DNA of 64,000 nt from Synechococcus sp. PROS-7-1 (GCF_014279795.1 NZ_CP047945.1:186001-250000); one strand, 5' to 3'. Counted from the stretch's first letter, positions 29,125 through 45,125 are shown. Notes: generated by a model from the sequence alone, not told the origin. A program made the numbers and translations.

Positions 29125-29751
29125 ATGGCATCCAGCCCCCAGACCCCCCCGGGGGACGCCCCGGATCTCGACGCCCTCAGGGAGGCCATTGGCTCCGGGG
29201 ATCCCACCCGGGCGATGCCCGCTCTCACCCAGCTGCGCTTCTGCAGCGATGAGGAGGCGGTGCCCCTGCTGGTGCTGGGAACGCAGCAGCAGGCGTTTCT
29301 GGTGCGCTCTCTCAGTTGCAGTGGCTTGGGCTACAAACGCACTGACCAGGGCTGGACCGTGCTGGAGCAGCTTCTCAGCAGCGATGAGGACGCCAATGTG
29401 AGGGCCGAGGCCGCCAATGCCCTCGTGAGCTATGGCGTGGTGCGTTCCTGGCCGTTGCTGCGCGCTGCGTTTGGTGCCGATGGCGCCTGGCTGGTGCGCT
29501 GCAGCATCCTCTCTGGACTGGCGGAACAACCGGAGATCAACCTGGCTTGGCTGTTGGAGCTGGCCGAGATCGCCATCGCTGATGGCGACGGCACTGTGCG
29601 GGTGAGCGGTGCTGAAATTCTCGGGCGGATCGTGCGCGAGTCCCAGGGTGTCCCCATCGGCGAGCAGGCCCGCGCCCTGCTTCAACCCTTGCAGCAGGAC
29701 CAGGACCATCGGGTGGTGGCTGCGGCGCTGAATGGTCTTCAGGGAGGTTGA
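29125..29751 (+). CDS. HEAT-repeat (PBS lyase-like) protein
   Basis: Helical repeat protein of 208 residues with PBS-lyase/HEAT-like units: ALTQLRFCSDEEAVPLLVLG, ANVRAEAANALVSYGVVRSWPLL, VRCSILSGLAEQPE and VRVSGAEILGRIV. Cyanobacteria use such folds for phycobilisome chromophore lyases (CpcE, NblB) and for general scaffolds. No partner lyase subunit is next to it, so a phycobilin role is only possible. ATG at 29125 lies 4 bases after DUF3188. Confidence 0.75.
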   Translation: MASSPQTPPGDAPDLDALREAIGSGDPTRAMPALTQLRFCSDEEAVPLLVLGTQQQAFLVRSLSCSGLGYKRTDQGWTVLEQLLSSDEDANVRAEAANALVSYGVVRSWPLLRAAFGADGAWLVRCSILSGLAEQPEINLAWLLELAEIAIADGDGTVRVSGAEILGRIVRESQGVPIGEQARALLQPLQQDQDHRVVAAALNGLQGG

Positions 29752-29790
29752 TCCCCCGCTTGCCCTGACTATTGCTAGCTTTTGAGCACC

Positions 29791-29881
29791 ACTAGGGGTG
29801 CCCGAGGCCTTCTCCATTGGAGGCCTGGGCTGAGATCACACCCTCCGAACCTGATCCGGGTGATGCCGGCGCAAGGGAAGT
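29791..29881 (+). promoter_or_regulatory. TPP riboswitch (THI element) upstream of thiC
   Basis: The transcript would contain ACTAGGGGTGCC, GGGCTGAGATCACACCC, GAACCTGATCCGGGTGATGCC and GGCGCAAGGGAAG in the order and spacing of the thiamine pyrophosphate aptamer. The thiC start lies about 60 bases downstream, which leaves room for an expression platform. No strong terminator is visible there, so control may be at translation. Confidence 0.95.
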
Positions 29882-29893
29882 GAATGCGCGTGA

Positions 29894-31345
<1,452 letters not shown>

Positions 31346-31394
31346 TTTTAAACATTAATGTCTAGTTTGACGAGAATTCTACAAAAAATTGTAT

Positions 31395-32663
31395 TTATTT
31401 AGTTTTTCCAGGCAGTATTGTTTTCCAGTAAAGAGTTTGATCTGCCCCTGCAAATGGATAATTTGAGTTCCAATAAGCGTGTTGTACTGTTGAGGTTACG
31501 TAAATGGCTAAAGCTATTAATGTTAATGTCAACGGTAAAACTATTTTAGAGAAGTTAGTTTTTTTAATAGCTTCGATTCCAAGGCCTATAACTATGATGA
31601 GTATTGGAGTCATATCAACAAAGCCTCTATGTCCCAATCCTCCTCCCAAAAACCAAGAGTGCCATGAGCCATAAATGAGGCCAAAAAGTATGATTTGACC
31701 TATCATTACAAAGTACAATAGTTTATATCGGGCAAAGATTCCAATGCCTAATGCTACTAGGAAAATCGGATAATATGTAAACAAACCTCTTTCGTAAGAG
31801 GCAAATACCTTAAGACTATGCTCGGCAATGCCTACAATTTGTTCGCCGCCATAGGTTGAGAGTGTTACCTCGTTAAGATGATAATAATTGTAAGCAATAT
31901 AAAATGCAACTCCGAGAATTGTCGTAGATGCACTTAAGAGCGCATAAACCGACTTGCTTTTATTTTTAATATTTTTATTCATGGCCAGAATTAGTGATGA
32001 ACCAATAATGAGTAGTATGTTTGTTTGGCGAATTAGAATTAGTAAAAAACAGAAAGTTGCGTATAAAATCTGTCCTAAAAGAGCCGAGCTTGTGCGGCCT
32101 GCATCATCCAATTTTGTTGCTATATATAGCGTACATGCGAAAAAGAATGCACTATAAACATGGCTGAAAGAAGCGTCATAAGTCGCATAGTGAAAGAGGC
32201 CAGTCCCGAATATGCCTGCAAAACTTGCTAAAAAAATAGTTATTGGTGTTACTGATAACGTATGCATTGTTAAGCCTGTAATGTAAACCGTACCAATGAG
32301 GAGAGCGGAGGCTAAGATTAAGATAGTGAGATTCGCTTCTTCAGTGAAGCCATCTACGATATTTTCTGAAGAAAATAAACTAGTAAACGGAAATTGAATT
32401 AACCCCACTCCTGGAGGATACTTATTCCCGCATACGTTATTGTCAACGCTTCGCATTGCAATTGCTCCAACTGGCTCAAGAACCGCTTCGTGATTGCAAA
32501 AGTTCCAAGTTCGATCTTTGAAAGCGTGAACCCAAATATGGTAACCAGTTCCATCTGATCGGATTGGCGGAGAATTATTGTAAGGTGTGAATATTACTGT
32601 CCATGCTAGAACTGCTGATAAGGTAAGTAGAGCGAATCTTCCGAGAGTGGATGACGTTTTCAT
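31395..32663 (-). CDS. AT-rich polytopic membrane protein, GT-C glycosyltransferase-like
   Basis: Protein of 422 residues with about ten hydrophobic helices. After the first helix there is a polar loop (PPIRSDGTGYHIWVHAFKD) that sits where GT-C enzymes place their catalytic acidic residues, but no family is certain. Base composition is clearly more AT-rich than the surrounding genes, as in the next gene (33039-34742), which suggests acquisition by transfer. Last gene of the glycan module; it converges with thiC across 49 AT-rich bases. Confidence 0.55.
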   Translation of the reverse strand: MKTSSTLGRFALLTLSAVLAWTVIFTPYNNSPPIRSDGTGYHIWVHAFKDRTWNFCNHEAVLEPVGAIAMRSVDNNVCGNKYPPGVGLIQFPFTSLFSSENIVDGFTEEANLTILILASALLIGTVYITGLTMHTLSVTPITIFLASFAGIFGTGLFHYATYDASFSHVYSAFFFACTLYIATKLDDAGRTSSALLGQILYATFCFLLILIRQTNILLIIGSSLILAMNKNIKNKSKSVYALLSASTTILGVAFYIAYNYYHLNEVTLSTYGGEQIVGIAEHSLKVFASYERGLFTYYPIFLVALGIGIFARYKLLYFVMIGQIILFGLIYGSWHSWFLGGGLGHRGFVDMTPILIIVIGLGIEAIKKTNFSKIVLPLTLTLIALAIYVTSTVQHAYWNSNYPFAGADQTLYWKTILPGKTK

Positions 32664-33038
32664 TTAGGTACTGTTGGTTTGTTTGAGATCTGTTCCCCAG
32701 ATATTCAATAATACCTTAAATGTTCTTTGGTTGGATTTGCTGACACAATCTGGGATAAATCAGTCGATCCGGGTGAAAATGAGAAAGTGATCGTAAGCTG
32801 AGAATGAGTTGAAGGGGGGGCAAGTCGCTCGGCTTCTTTTTTTACGAGCTGACCACTGTCAAGAAGCAGTTCAAGTACGTAGAGTTCCTGACATAGATTG
32901 AGTTGTGCTTTCTTTCCATATAAGATTCGCTTAGGAGATAATATGTTGTGATGGAGTCAAGATCAATTGATGGGCTGGAGCAAAAAAGTGACCTCAACAT
33001 ATGCTTCTCTAAATATAATTAAAATATAACTATTGCAG
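32664..33038. other. AT-rich intergenic spacer with a possible gene remnant
   Basis: This 375-base gap between two AT-rich membrane-protein genes has no complete gene. On the + strand at 32831-32896 there is a short protein-like tail containing FYELTTVKKQFKYVEFLT and a stop, with an in-frame stop only a few codons upstream, so at most a decayed fragment. A run of seven G at 32814-32820 stands out. I see no tRNA, inverted terminal repeats or transposase relic. Confidence 0.4.
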
Positions 33039-34742
33039 TTACTTTTTTATGTTAAATTGATATTTTTGGACGTTAAACGGTGCGAGCTTGTTTTGATTTG
33101 TGAGTTCGCAGATCGTGGCTGATTCTGGAACTGTTTTCCATTGGTGTTTTCTGGCCTGACTGGAAGAAAAAAGCCATTTCTTGACTTGATCAAAGCTCTG
33201 TTTTTCCACAGCCCAACGTTGACCCTTTGGACGATGTCCAGAGTAGCCATTGAGCGTAGGAATCCCAGTTATTAATTGAGCATGAAGAGCCTGAATATTG
33301 CTTACTACAGGATGTTCTTCGCCATGTTGGACCCAAAAAACATCGCAATTCGACTTATACTTAGAGAGAGACTGATTAAGATGTGCTTGCCTTGTCTCCC
33401 AATTTTGCAATGAAAAAGTGTAAAAATTTACCCTCCATATGGTCGCAAAAGAAAGAGTTAGTAAGAGGCTTTCCGTAATTATTTTGGGAATACTCTTGTA
33501 TTTGTATTTCCACTCAGACGCAGCGATTGAGATTGGTGCAGAGCTAAAAAGGATTATAAAAATACCGACTCTGCTCGAAGCTCGTAAAGATCCTGCACCT
33601 GGAAGAAGTTTGCTGACAAATGGCCAGAGGGTTATGTTTTGCCAATTGAGAGTGAGTGTAATCATTATTCCGATGACGACGAGCCACAGTAAAAGTGATT
33701 TTTTTTGCTCTTTTTCTTTGACCCTCCTCACCGTTAAAAGTGCTGCTGCGAGTCCGATTAAAAGTCCCCACCCAGGAAAAATATCTTGTTCAACTCCACT
33801 CAGCCATTCGCTGGGGAGTGTTTGCGTATGAAACGGTGCCCCAATGAGAAGCTGGCTGCTGTCTGTAAACCACGAAAGTGGTTCAGGTAAGTTGCTTATG
33901 ATTTCATTGATATCTCGTTTTCCAAACGTCTTTAAAGAATTTATATAATGAGAATATATATAAAAATTAACTGCAATGGATCCGGTAATTAGTGCAATTG
34001 AGGGCAGTAAGTAATCACCTTTTTTGAAGTCCAGGTTGCTTTGCTTGATGCGTTTGAGAATATGAACCGCGATGCATATCGCAGCGCCAAAGAATGTGTA
34101 AGTGAATATATAGATATTGAAAAATCCGTTGGCGAGTAACAGTGCGCCCAGGAAAAGCCAATGACTTGCCGTGAAATCTGAGACTTTTGAAGTAATTAAT
34201 TGATTGCAAAGAGCCAGGATTGGCCCAATTAAGTAAAGGCTGAGGAGTTGAGGGTGATCCAGTTGTCTGGTAATGGCGGGACTAAACGCTGCTAAAAGAC
34301 TGATTGCACTGATCCAGCTCGGTAATGCGTAAGGGCTGATTTTTGTTAGAGCCCAGCGTACGGACATATAGTTAAACATTAAAGTAGTCAAGAGCCAAGC
34401 CGTATACGCAGTAAACATTGGCATGAAAAGCCTGAACCCGCTGTAAAGCAGGCTGGGTCCTAATAAATGATCGCTCCATGCAAGGGTGTTTTTGATTGGC
34501 CAAAAAAAGTCAGGCGACCAAAATAAAGAAGGCTGGAGTATATTTAGACTTGTTAAATGTTGACGTGAATGTTCTAGAAAGTAAATATTTAAGATGACGT
34601 CGCCAGGATCTGTTTGTAATTGATTCAAGCCACTTGAAACCGTTGGCCAAAGAACCATGATCGCCGCGATTGCTGGAATAAGCCACCAGTGGGCAAAGCT
34701 TCCAAATGTTGATTTCGTTAGTTGGCGCCAGGTCTTATGCAT
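33039..34742 (-). CDS. AT-rich large membrane protein, probable glycan-related GT-C type
   Basis: Protein of 567 residues with about eleven hydrophobic helices and a soluble C-terminal region. The first extracytoplasmic loop holds a DPGD motif ([16 protein letters not shown]), reminiscent of the acidic loop of GT-C glycosyltransferases. The composition is AT-rich like its neighbour. The frame opens at 34775, but ATG at 34742 starts just before the first helix and limits overlap with the UXS gene to 8 bases. Gene order with UXS, GT2 and GtrA supports a role in surface glycan assembly. Confidence 0.6.
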   Translation of the reverse strand: MHKTWRQLTKSTFGSFAHWWLIPAIAAIMVLWPTVSSGLNQLQTDPGDVILNIYFLEHSRQHLTSLNILQPSLFWSPDFFWPIKNTLAWSDHLLGPSLLYSGFRLFMPMFTAYTAWLLTTLMFNYMSVRWALTKISPYALPSWISAISLLAAFSPAITRQLDHPQLLSLYLIGPILALCNQLITSKVSDFTASHWLFLGALLLANGFFNIYIFTYTFFGAAICIAVHILKRIKQSNLDFKKGDYLLPSIALITGSIAVNFYIYSHYINSLKTFGKRDINEIISNLPEPLSWFTDSSQLLIGAPFHTQTLPSEWLSGVEQDIFPGWGLLIGLAAALLTVRRVKEKEQKKSLLLWLVVIGIMITLTLNWQNITLWPFVSKLLPGAGSLRASSRVGIFIILFSSAPISIAASEWKYKYKSIPKIITESLLLTLSFATIWRVNFYTFSLQNWETRQAHLNQSLSKYKSNCDVFWVQHGEEHPVVSNIQALHAQLITGIPTLNGYSGHRPKGQRWAVEKQSFDQVKKWLFSSSQARKHQWKTVPESATICELTNQNKLAPFNVQKYQFNIKK

Positions 34743-35682
34743 CAACCCCTCCAGTAATTTGACGAAACCAATCAATGGTTGATTCTAGACCATCTTGAAG
34801 GGCAATCTTTGGCTCCCAGCCCAGCTCCTGTCTGGCAAGATCAATAATCGGCTGGCGTTGGAGCGGATCGTCTTGGGGAAGAGGTTTTGTGATCAGTTCG
34901 AGCTTTGGATTGATGCGATCGCGCACCAGTTCGGCCAGCTGGCGGATGGTGAACTCACCCGGGTTGCCGATGTTGATGGGGCCCGTGTGGTTGCCATTCA
35001 TCAGCCGGATCATTCCTTCAACCAGATCATCCACATAGCAGAAGGAGCGGGTCTGGCTGCCATCGCCGTAGAGGGTGAGGGGTTGTCCTTGCAGGGCCTG
35101 CACGATGAAGTTGCTCACCACCCGTCCGTCGTCGGGAAGCATGCGCGGCCCGTAGGTGTTGAAAATGCGCATTACTCGGATTTCCGTGCCGTGCATGCGT
35201 TGGTAGTCGAAGCAGAGGGTTTCGGCGATGCGTTTGCCTTCGTCGTAACAGCTGCGGATGCCGATTGTGTTCACACACCCCCGGTAGCTTTCTGGTTGGG
35301 GATGCACTTCTGGATCCCCATACACCTCGCTGGTGCTGGCGAGGAGCAAACGTGCGCCCACGCGCCGCGCCAGGCCGAGCATGTTGTAGGTGCCAAGAAA
35401 ACTAGTCTTGGCTGTTTTGATTGGATTGAACTGATAGTGCACCGGCGATGCCGGGCAGGCCAGGTGCCAGATGCGATCCACCTCCAGGCGAATCGGCTCG
35501 GTCACATCGTGACGGATCAGTTCAAAGCGGGGATGTCCGATCCATTGTTCGATATTGCTTTTACGCCCGGTGAAGTAATTGTCAAGACAAATCACCTCTT
35601 CCCCGGCGTTCATCAGCCTGTCGGTGAGGTGTGAGCCGAGAAAACCAGCGCCACCAGTGATCAGGTTACGGGTGATGCGCAT
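34735..35682 (-). CDS. UDP-glucuronate decarboxylase-like NAD-dependent epimerase
   Basis: Short-chain dehydrogenase-type sugar nucleotide enzyme of 315 residues. [11 protein letters not shown] binds [22 protein letters not shown] and YDEGKR (Tyr/Lys pair) form the active site, and [10 protein letters not shown] follows. These match UXS enzymes, which turn UDP-glucuronate to UDP-xylose. No UDP-glucose dehydrogenase is adjacent. Composition changes within the gene: the 3' end is noticeably more AT-rich than the rest, at the edge of the AT-rich block. Confidence 0.85.
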   Translation of the reverse strand: MRITRNLITGGAGFLGSHLTDRLMNAGEEVICLDNYFTGRKSNIEQWIGHPRFELIRHDVTEPIRLEVDRIWHLACPASPVHYQFNPIKTAKTSFLGTYNMLGLARRVGARLLLASTSEVYGDPEVHPQPESYRGCVNTIGIRSCYDEGKRIAETLCFDYQRMHGTEIRVMRIFNTYGPRMLPDDGRVVSNFIVQALQGQPLTLYGDGSQTRSFCYVDDLVEGMIRLMNGNHTGPINIGNPGEFTIRQLAELVRDRINPKLELITKPLPQDDPLQRQPIIDLARQELGWEPKIALQDGLESTIDWFRQITGGVDA

Positions 35683-35688
35683 AGTGCT

Positions 35689-36381
35689 TCAGCGTTGAGC
35701 CCAAAGATTGTATTTGAGAATGCAGTAGATGGCTCTGACCCCGTCTTTCCAGCCGATCTTTTTGCCTTCGTCGTAGGTGCGGCCGTAGTAAGAGATTCCA
35801 ACTTCATAGATGCGGAGATTCATCTTTGCAATTTTGGCAGTCACTTCTGGCTCGAAGCCAAAGCGATTTTCGCGAATGTTGATCGCTTGAATCACCTCAC
35901 GGCGGAACGCCTTGTAACAGGTTTCCATGTCTGAAAGATTCAGATCTGTAAAGAAGTTGCTCATCAAGGTGAGAACGCCGTTGCCCACGCGGTGCCAGAA
36001 GTACACCACGCGATGGGGCCGGCCACTCTGAAAACGGCTGCCGAATACCACATCCGCTTTGCCATCAACAATCGGTTGAATCACAATCGGAAATTCCTGG
36101 GGGTCGTACTCCAGGTCTGCGTCTTGAACGATGCAGATATCGCCGGTGGCTTGCTGGAAGCCTGTGCGTAGTGCAGCTCCCTTGCCTTGGTTCACCTTGT
36201 GAAAGATCACCCGCACTTCGGGATCGTCCAGTGTGTTCAGGATGTCGCGAGTGCCGTCTTTTGAGCCATCGTCAACAATGATGATTTCTCGCTCGGACAC
36301 AGGCGACTGTTTAACTGCAGCGATCAACGACAGGATCGTGGCTGATTCGTTGTAACAAGGGATGATGATGCTCAGTTTCAT
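35689..36381 (-). CDS. Family 2 glycosyltransferase, polyprenyl-phosphate sugar synthase-like
   Basis: Soluble GT2 enzyme of 230 residues resembling dolichyl-phosphate mannose synthase (DPM1). It has [30 protein letters not shown] (the DXD motif that holds the metal and nucleotide sugar) and a C-terminal region with [15 protein letters not shown]. Such enzymes load a sugar onto a polyprenyl phosphate. ATG at 36381 is used because the fold begins at KLSIIIP; the frame extends upstream. It overlaps the GtrA-like gene by one base. Confidence 0.88.
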   Translation of the reverse strand: MKLSIIIPCYNESATILSLIAAVKQSPVSEREIIIVDDGSKDGTRDILNTLDDPEVRVIFHKVNQGKGAALRTGFQQATGDICIVQDADLEYDPQEFPIVIQPIVDGKADVVFGSRFQSGRPHRVVYFWHRVGNGVLTLMSNFFTDLNLSDMETCYKAFRREVIQAINIRENRFGFEPEVTAKIAKMNLRIYEVGISYYGRTYDEGKKIGWKDGVRAIYCILKYNLWAQR

Positions 36382-36878
36382 TACTTGAACACCCAGTACT
36401 TCTGTGCGCCGAAGGATATCACGGCGAGGCAAGGGATCAGTGCGGCAGCGGCAAGATTTCTCTGAATGCCGAAGCTTTCGCCGGCCTCAATTCCTGCAGC
36501 ATTCAGAAGCCACATGGCCGTCATCAATAACAAATAACGAAGCAACGGCCTGTGGTGACGCAGTCCTTTAGCTCTGAATACCAGTTTCCCATAAATGGCA
36601 TAGCCCAGGCAGGTGTTGATCACTTGGCTGATCAGGGTGGCCATGGTCACGGCCACGAGGTTGCTGGCCAGCAGAATCTGCAGCACAGCATTGGTGATCA
36701 GCACATTCAGTAGGCCAGCGGCACCGAAGCGCCGTTTCTGTCCCCGTTTCTTCTCAGGTTGCTCGCCCGGTTGAGGGTCTGAATCATGAAAAAACCCCTT
36801 CTGCACGACGGCAGAAGGGGCAGGCTGTTGATCATGCTCCTTGGAACCAGTCGGCTGATGCTGACGGTTCACGGGCAT
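36381..36878 (-). CDS. GtrA-family membrane protein
   Basis: Protein of about 165 residues with four hydrophobic helices in the GtrA pattern ([21 protein letters not shown], then a C-terminal [10 protein letters not shown]). GtrA proteins are thought to flip polyprenyl-linked sugars made by a neighbouring GT2 enzyme, as found here. The start is uncertain: ATG at 36878 gives a polar 50-residue leader that runs through the tkt terminator, yet no ATG, GTG or TTG lies between that hairpin and the first helix. Homology only covers the part from about residue 52. Confidence 0.7.
   Translation of the reverse strand: MPVNRQHQPTGSKEHDQQPAPSAVVQKGFFHDSDPQPGEQPEKKRGQKRRFGAAGLLNVLITNAVLQILLASNLVAVTMATLISQVINTCLGYAIYGKLVFRAKGLRHHRPLLRYLLLMTAMWLLNAAGIEAGESFGIQRNLAAAALIPCLAVISFGAQKYWVFK
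36788..36820 (-). terminator. Rho-independent terminator of tkt inside the gtrA reading frame
   Basis: Read on the minus strand: CCCCTTCTGC, loop CGTCGT, GCAGAAGGGG, then TTTTTTC. A perfect 10-base stem and six T make a strong terminator, 63 bases past the tkt stop. It lies within the N-terminal part of the gtrA frame. Confidence 0.85.
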
Positions 36879-36882
36879 GAGG

Positions 36883-38892
<2,010 letters not shown>

Positions 38893-38942
38893 GGTGAAAA
38901 GTGCGTTGCGGACAGTTTGAAGGAGGGGTGCGGTGTCGCCGC

Positions 38943-40190
38943 TCACCCCATCGAGCGGAAAGCCAGGCAGACGTTATGACCGCCGAAGCCAAAGGAGTTG
39001 GAAAGCACCGTCTCCAGTTTGTGGTCTCGAGCTGTGTTGGGAACGACATCCAGATCACAGTCGGGATCGGGATTGGCGTAATTGATCGTGGGAGGGACCA
39101 CGTTGTGCCGGAGTGCCAGCACGCAAGCCACGGCTTCGATCCCCCCTGAACCGCCCAGCAGATGACCGGTCATCGACTTGGTGGAGCTCACCGGGATCTG
39201 CAGGGCACGGTCACCCAGAGCGCTTTTGATGGCAGCGGTTTCGTTGCTGTCGTTGGCGGGTGTGCTGGTGCCGTGGGCGTTGACGTAATCCACACTGGCC
39301 GCTGAAAGACCACCGTCTTCCAGGGCGAGGCGCATGGCGGCTGCACCACCCACACCACCCGGCGTGGGCGAGGTGATGTGATGGGCATCGCAGGTGGTGC
39401 CGTAACCGACAACCTCAGCAAGGATGCTGGCGCCGCGGGCTTCGGCATGGCTGAGGGTTTCGAGCACCAGCATGCCGGCCCCTTCGCCGATCACGAAGCC
39501 GTCCCGTTCGCGGTCGAAGGGGCGGCTGGCTGTGGCCGGGTCATCGTTGCGGAAGGACAGGGCCTTGGCACTTGCAAATCCGGCCACTCCCAAGGGGGTG
39601 ATCGCCGATTCCGCTCCGCCGCACAGCATGGCGTCAGCCTTGCCGAGCTGGAGCAAGCGGAAAGCGTCACCAATGGCGTTGGATCCTGCGGCACAGGCGG
39701 TGGCCACAGCCGAACTGGGACCTTTGGCCCCCACGGCAATCGCCGCCAGGCCTGTGGCCATGTTCGGGATCATCATCGGCACAGTGAAGGGACTCACCCG
39801 GCCGGGACCCTTCCCTTCCAGGACATGGGCCTGGGTTTCCATGGTGAGCAGACCGCCCACGCCGGAACCAATGATGATGCCGACGCGATCGGCGTTGTCA
39901 GCGGTAATGGCCAGGCCGGCATCGGCCAGGGCCTGTTTGGCCGCCACGACACCGAATTTGCAGAAGCGATCCCAGCGCTTGGCGTCCTTGGGCTCGATGA
40001 ACCCTGTGGGATCGAATGCTTTCACCTCCGCAGCAAAGCGACATGCGTGCTCGGAGGCGTCGAACAGGGTGATGCCTGCGACGCCATTGCGGCCGGACGT
40101 GAGTGCGTCCCAGTAGTCGGCAACGCTGTTGCCGATCGGTGTCACCGCGCCAAGGCCGGTGACCACGACGCGTTGGAGACCCTCCACCAT
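38943..40190 (-). CDS. fabF: Beta-ketoacyl-ACP synthase II
   Basis: Condensing enzyme of type II fatty acid synthesis. The catalytic triad is visible: Cys in [15 protein letters not shown], His in [16 protein letters not shown], and His in [15 protein letters not shown]. The 415-residue length is standard for FabF. acpP lies 11 bases upstream on the same strand, the usual acpP-fabF pair, and tkt follows about 50 bases downstream, so all three may share a transcript. Confidence 0.97.
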   Translation of the reverse strand: MVEGLQRVVVTGLGAVTPIGNSVADYWDALTSGRNGVAGITLFDASEHACRFAAEVKAFDPTGFIEPKDAKRWDRFCKFGVVAAKQALADAGLAITADNADRVGIIIGSGVGGLLTMETQAHVLEGKGPGRVSPFTVPMMIPNMATGLAAIAVGAKGPSSAVATACAAGSNAIGDAFRLLQLGKADAMLCGGAESAITPLGVAGFASAKALSFRNDDPATASRPFDRERDGFVIGEGAGMLVLETLSHAEARGASILAEVVGYGTTCDAHHITSPTPGGVGGAAAMRLALEDGGLSAASVDYVNAHGTSTPANDSNETAAIKSALGDRALQIPVSSTKSMTGHLLGGSGGIEAVACVLALRHNVVPPTINYANPDPDCDLDVVPNTARDHKLETVLSNSFGFGGHNVCLAFRSMG

Positions 40191-40201
40191 GCTGCGGAAC
40201 C

Positions 40202-40444
40202 TCAGGCCTGCTTGTCTTCGATGTACTTAACGGCGTCACCGACGGTGGTGATGCCTTCGGCGGCTTCGTCGGGAATTTCGATGTCGAACGCTTCCTCCAG
40301 GGCCATCACCAGCTCGACGGTGTCGAGAGAATCGGCGCCCAGATCGTTCTGGAAATTGGACTCCGGCTTGACTTCGCCGGCGTCGACGCTGAGCTGCTCC
40401 GCCACGATCGAACGGACTTTTTCGAGGATCGCTTCCTGAGACAT
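40202..40444 (-). CDS. acpP: Acyl carrier protein
   Basis: Acidic carrier of 80 residues that holds fatty acyl chains on a phosphopantetheine arm. The attachment serine lies in [14 protein letters not shown]. The start [17 protein letters not shown] is standard, so ATG at 40444 is used instead of the upstream opening at 40492. Divergent from psaC across 151 bases that must hold promoters for both. A TAAGAT hexamer near 40470 on the minus strand is a possible -10 box, with low confidence. Confidence 0.97.
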   Translation of the reverse strand: MSQEAILEKVRSIVAEQLSVDAGEVKPESNFQNDLGADSLDTVELVMALEEAFDIEIPDEAAEGITTVGDAVKYIEDKQA

Positions 40445-40586
40445 GGCCGTGAAGACGGGACGCCGCATCTTACGGGCTGGCGCCGGCAGCACCAGCCACG
40501 GGCGTTAACAACAGTGACGGCGAAGCGCGAGCACGATCTCAGGGGCGGCCATGGCAGGTACGTTGACGCCAAGTCAACTGCACTGA

Positions 40587-40841
<255 letters not shown>

Positions 40842-40897
40842 ACGATCCAACGGTTCGTTCGCTTCACAGCTCTTTTTGCTTCACAACCCATAAGCTC

Positions 40898-40921
40898 AGC
40901 CCGGCAGTGCCGGGCTTTTTT
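40898..40921 (+). terminator. Rho-independent terminator of psaC
   Basis: AGCCCGGC, loop AGT, GCCGGGCT, then TTTTT(T). A perfect 8-base GC-rich stem and T run, 57 bases after psaC. The last T is two bases before the glmS ATG, so the region where a glmS ribosome would bind is inside the hairpin. Confidence 0.9.
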
Positions 40922-40923
40922 GT

Positions 40924-42796
<1,873 letters not shown>

Positions 42797-42810
<14 letters not shown>

Positions 42811-44263
42811 GGGCTGCCCTGGCGGCCGCATCGCTGCGGCCGTACACATCGTCGAAGCGCACGATGTCGTCTTCGCCCAGATAAGCGCCGCTCTGCACTT
42901 CGATCAGCTCTACCGGGATGCGGCCGGGGTTGGTGAGCCGGTGCCGGCAACCGAGGGGGATGTAGGTGCTCTGGTTCTCGCCGATTAGCTGCTGGTCGCC
43001 ATCGCGTTCCACCAGGGCTGTGCCCTTCACCACGATCCAATGTTCGGCGCGGTGGTGATGCATCTGCAGGGAAAGGCTGGCGCCAGGTTTCACGGAGATG
43101 CGCTTCACCTGCCAGCGGCTGTCTTCCACCACACCGGTGTAGTGACCCCAGGGCCGGTAGATCTTGCGATGGGCCTTGCCTTCTGGGCTGCCGTCGGCCT
43201 CCAGCTGCTTCACGATCGTCTTCACGTTTTGGGCCTGGCTGCGATCGGCAATCAGCACGGCGTCGTCGGTTTCCACCACCACGAGGTTCTCCACGCCCAG
43301 GCCCACCACCAGGCGGTGTTCGCTGCGCAGATAGCAGTTGCGGCTGCCCTCGCTGATCACGCGGCCGCGCAGCACGTTGCCGTCGTCATCGCGATCGGCG
43401 GTGTCCCACAGGGCACTCCAGCTGCCCACATCACTCCAGCCGGCGGCGAGGGGAAGCACGGTGCCCAGCTCGGTTTTCTCCATCACGGCCACGTCGATGG
43501 CCACATTCGGGCATTTGGCAAAGGCTTCCCGCTCCAAGCGCAGGAAATCCAGATCGGCCACGTCTTGTTCCAAAGCGGCACGGCAGCAGCTCACCACCTC
43601 CGGTGCCAGGCGCTCCAGTTCGGCCAGCATGGCGCTGGCTTTGAACAGGAACATGCCGCTGTTCCAGGTGAAGCGGCCACTGGCAAGGAACTGCTCAGCC
43701 GTGGCGCGGTCGGGCTTCTCCACAAAGCGGGCGATCGGCACGGGGGTGAGGGCCCCAGGCTGCAGCGGTTCGGACGCTTCGATGTAGCCGTAGCCCGTCT
43801 CCGGTGCGGTGGGCACGATGCCGAAGGTCACCAGGCGCCCCGCTTCGGCGGCGCTGCGTCCGGCATCAATGGCAGCGCGGAAGTGTTCACCATCACGGAT
43901 CACGTGGTCGGCGGCCAGCACCAGTAGCAGCGGATCCTCTCCGCGGGCCGTGGCTTGCAGAGCGGCTACCGCCACAGCCGGAGCGGTGTTGCGGCCCATG
44001 GGCTCCAGCAGGATCGCGCCGGGCTCCACACCGATCTGGCGCATCTGCTCGGCCACGATGAAGCGATGGTCGTCGTTGCAGATCAACAGAGGCGGCGCCA
44101 GGCCTTCAAGCCCGTCCAGTCGCTGCTGGGTCTGCTGCAGCAGGGTTTCATCGCCGCTGCCGCCCAGGGGCCAGTACTGCTTGGGATAGCTGGCGCGGGA
44201 GAGGGGCCAGAGGCGCGTGCCGGTGCCGCCGCAGAGGATCACCGGAATCAGGGGGGTGGTCAC
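42797..44263 (-). CDS. manC: Mannose-1-phosphate guanylyltransferase / mannose-6-phosphate isomerase
   Basis: Bifunctional type of 488 residues that makes GDP-mannose for surface polysaccharides. The nucleotidyltransferase starts with VILCGGTGTRLWPLSRASYPKQ. FVEKPDRATAEQFLASGRFTWNSGMF contains the FVEKP signature. A cupin isomerase domain at the C-terminus has RPWGHYTGV and LQMHHHRAEHWIVV with its metal-binding histidines. Converges with glmS with a 14-base overlap. The gene may supply the same surface-glycan work as the module at 31-37 kb, though they are 6 kb apart. Confidence 0.93.
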
Positions 44264-44341
44264 TGGGGGCGCGTGACGGAGTGGCGGTGATTGTCGCGCA
44301 GGAGCTCCGTTGCTGTCACCTGTGCAGTCATCGGGGTGGAT

Positions 44342-44869
44342 TCAGAGCTCGAGCAGACCTGGCGGTGGGTTGACCAGAAGCCAGCCCTGTTCCAGATGCA
44401 CTTCGGGCACGATCGCCTCCACAAAAGGGATCATCAGGGTGCGGCCGTCGGGTCGTTCCAGCACCAGTAGGTCGTTGCCGCCGCTGATCAGATCCTGCAC
44501 GGTGCCGATGGCGTCCCCATCGGCGCTCAACCGTGCTTCCAGACCCACCAGATCCAGCAGGTGGAATTCTCCTTCTGCCAGCTCGGGGCGGTCATCGGCA
44601 GGCACCATCAAGGTTTGGCCCACCAAGGCTTCGGCCGCGTCGCGGCTTTCAACGCCTGCAAAGCGCACCACAAACACGCTCTTGCCGGGCAGCTGCCGGC
44701 CGCTTGTCAGCTCAATTTCTTTTGGTGCTTTGCCGCGCGCTTTGAGCCAGCGGGTGCCGGGTTCGGTGAATCGCTCCGGGAAGTCGCTCGCCGGGTTCAC
44801 CCGCACTTCCCCTTTCAGTCCCTGAACGGCCACCACCTTGCCCACCGGCAGCCAGTCGTCAGCAGTCAT
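44342..44869 (-). CDS. rimM: Ribosome maturation factor RimM
   Basis: Helps mature the 30S subunit by binding protein S19. The N-terminal domain opens with [26 protein letters not shown], the family signature, and the PRC-barrel C-terminal domain has [14 protein letters not shown] and [19 protein letters not shown] at 44869 is chosen over 44890 because homology begins within a few residues. Divergent from ndhS across 68 bases. Confidence 0.93.
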   Translation of the reverse strand: MTADDWLPVGKVVAVQGLKGEVRVNPASDFPERFTEPGTRWLKARGKAPKEIELTSGRQLPGKSVFVVRFAGVESRDAAEALVGQTLMVPADDRPELAEGEFHLLDLVGLEARLSADGDAIGTVQDLISGGNDLLVLERPDGRTLMIPFVEAIVPEVHLEQGWLLVNPPPGLLEL

Positions 44870-44937
44870 GTAGGCAGAAGCAGTCGACACGTCATCATCC
44901 TTCCGCGCAATACTGAGAGCCTGATCGTTCCATTGCC

Positions 44938-45120
44938 ATGGCTTCCGCTGCTCCGATTCTTCCCGGCGCCACGGTGACGGTGGTGGATCAGCGTTCGATC
45001 TATAACGGCTACATCGGTTTTGTGCAGCGCATCAGTGGCGACCGGGCGGCTGTGTTGTTTGAAGGCGGCAACTGGGACAAGCTTGTGACCCTGCGCCTGC
45101 GCGATCTCAGCGCCGACTGA
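44938..45120 (+). CDS. ndhS: NDH-1 subunit NdhS-like protein
   Basis: Protein of 60 residues. The stretch [31 protein letters not shown] matches my memory of NdhS (formerly DUF3252), the SH3-like subunit of cyanobacterial NDH-1 that takes part in ferredoxin binding at the stromal side. The protein is shorter at the C-terminus than some freshwater homologues. The ion-channel gene follows 5 bases downstream and may be co-transcribed. Confidence 0.78.
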   Translation: MASAAPILPGATVTVVDQRSIYNGYIGFVQRISGDRAAVLFEGGNWDKLVTLRLRDLSAD

Positions 45121-45125
45121 CAGCC

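Noticed and set aside
27631-29817. Minus-strand frame of about 728 codons across the amidohydrolase region.
   Set aside because: Three recognisable + strand genes with 4-base overlaps occupy it; the frame is histidine/glutamine-rich shadow sequence.
31346-34742. AT-rich block as a prophage or insertion element.
   Set aside because: No integrase, transposase, terminal repeats or flanking tRNA; both complete genes look like glycan-related membrane proteins.
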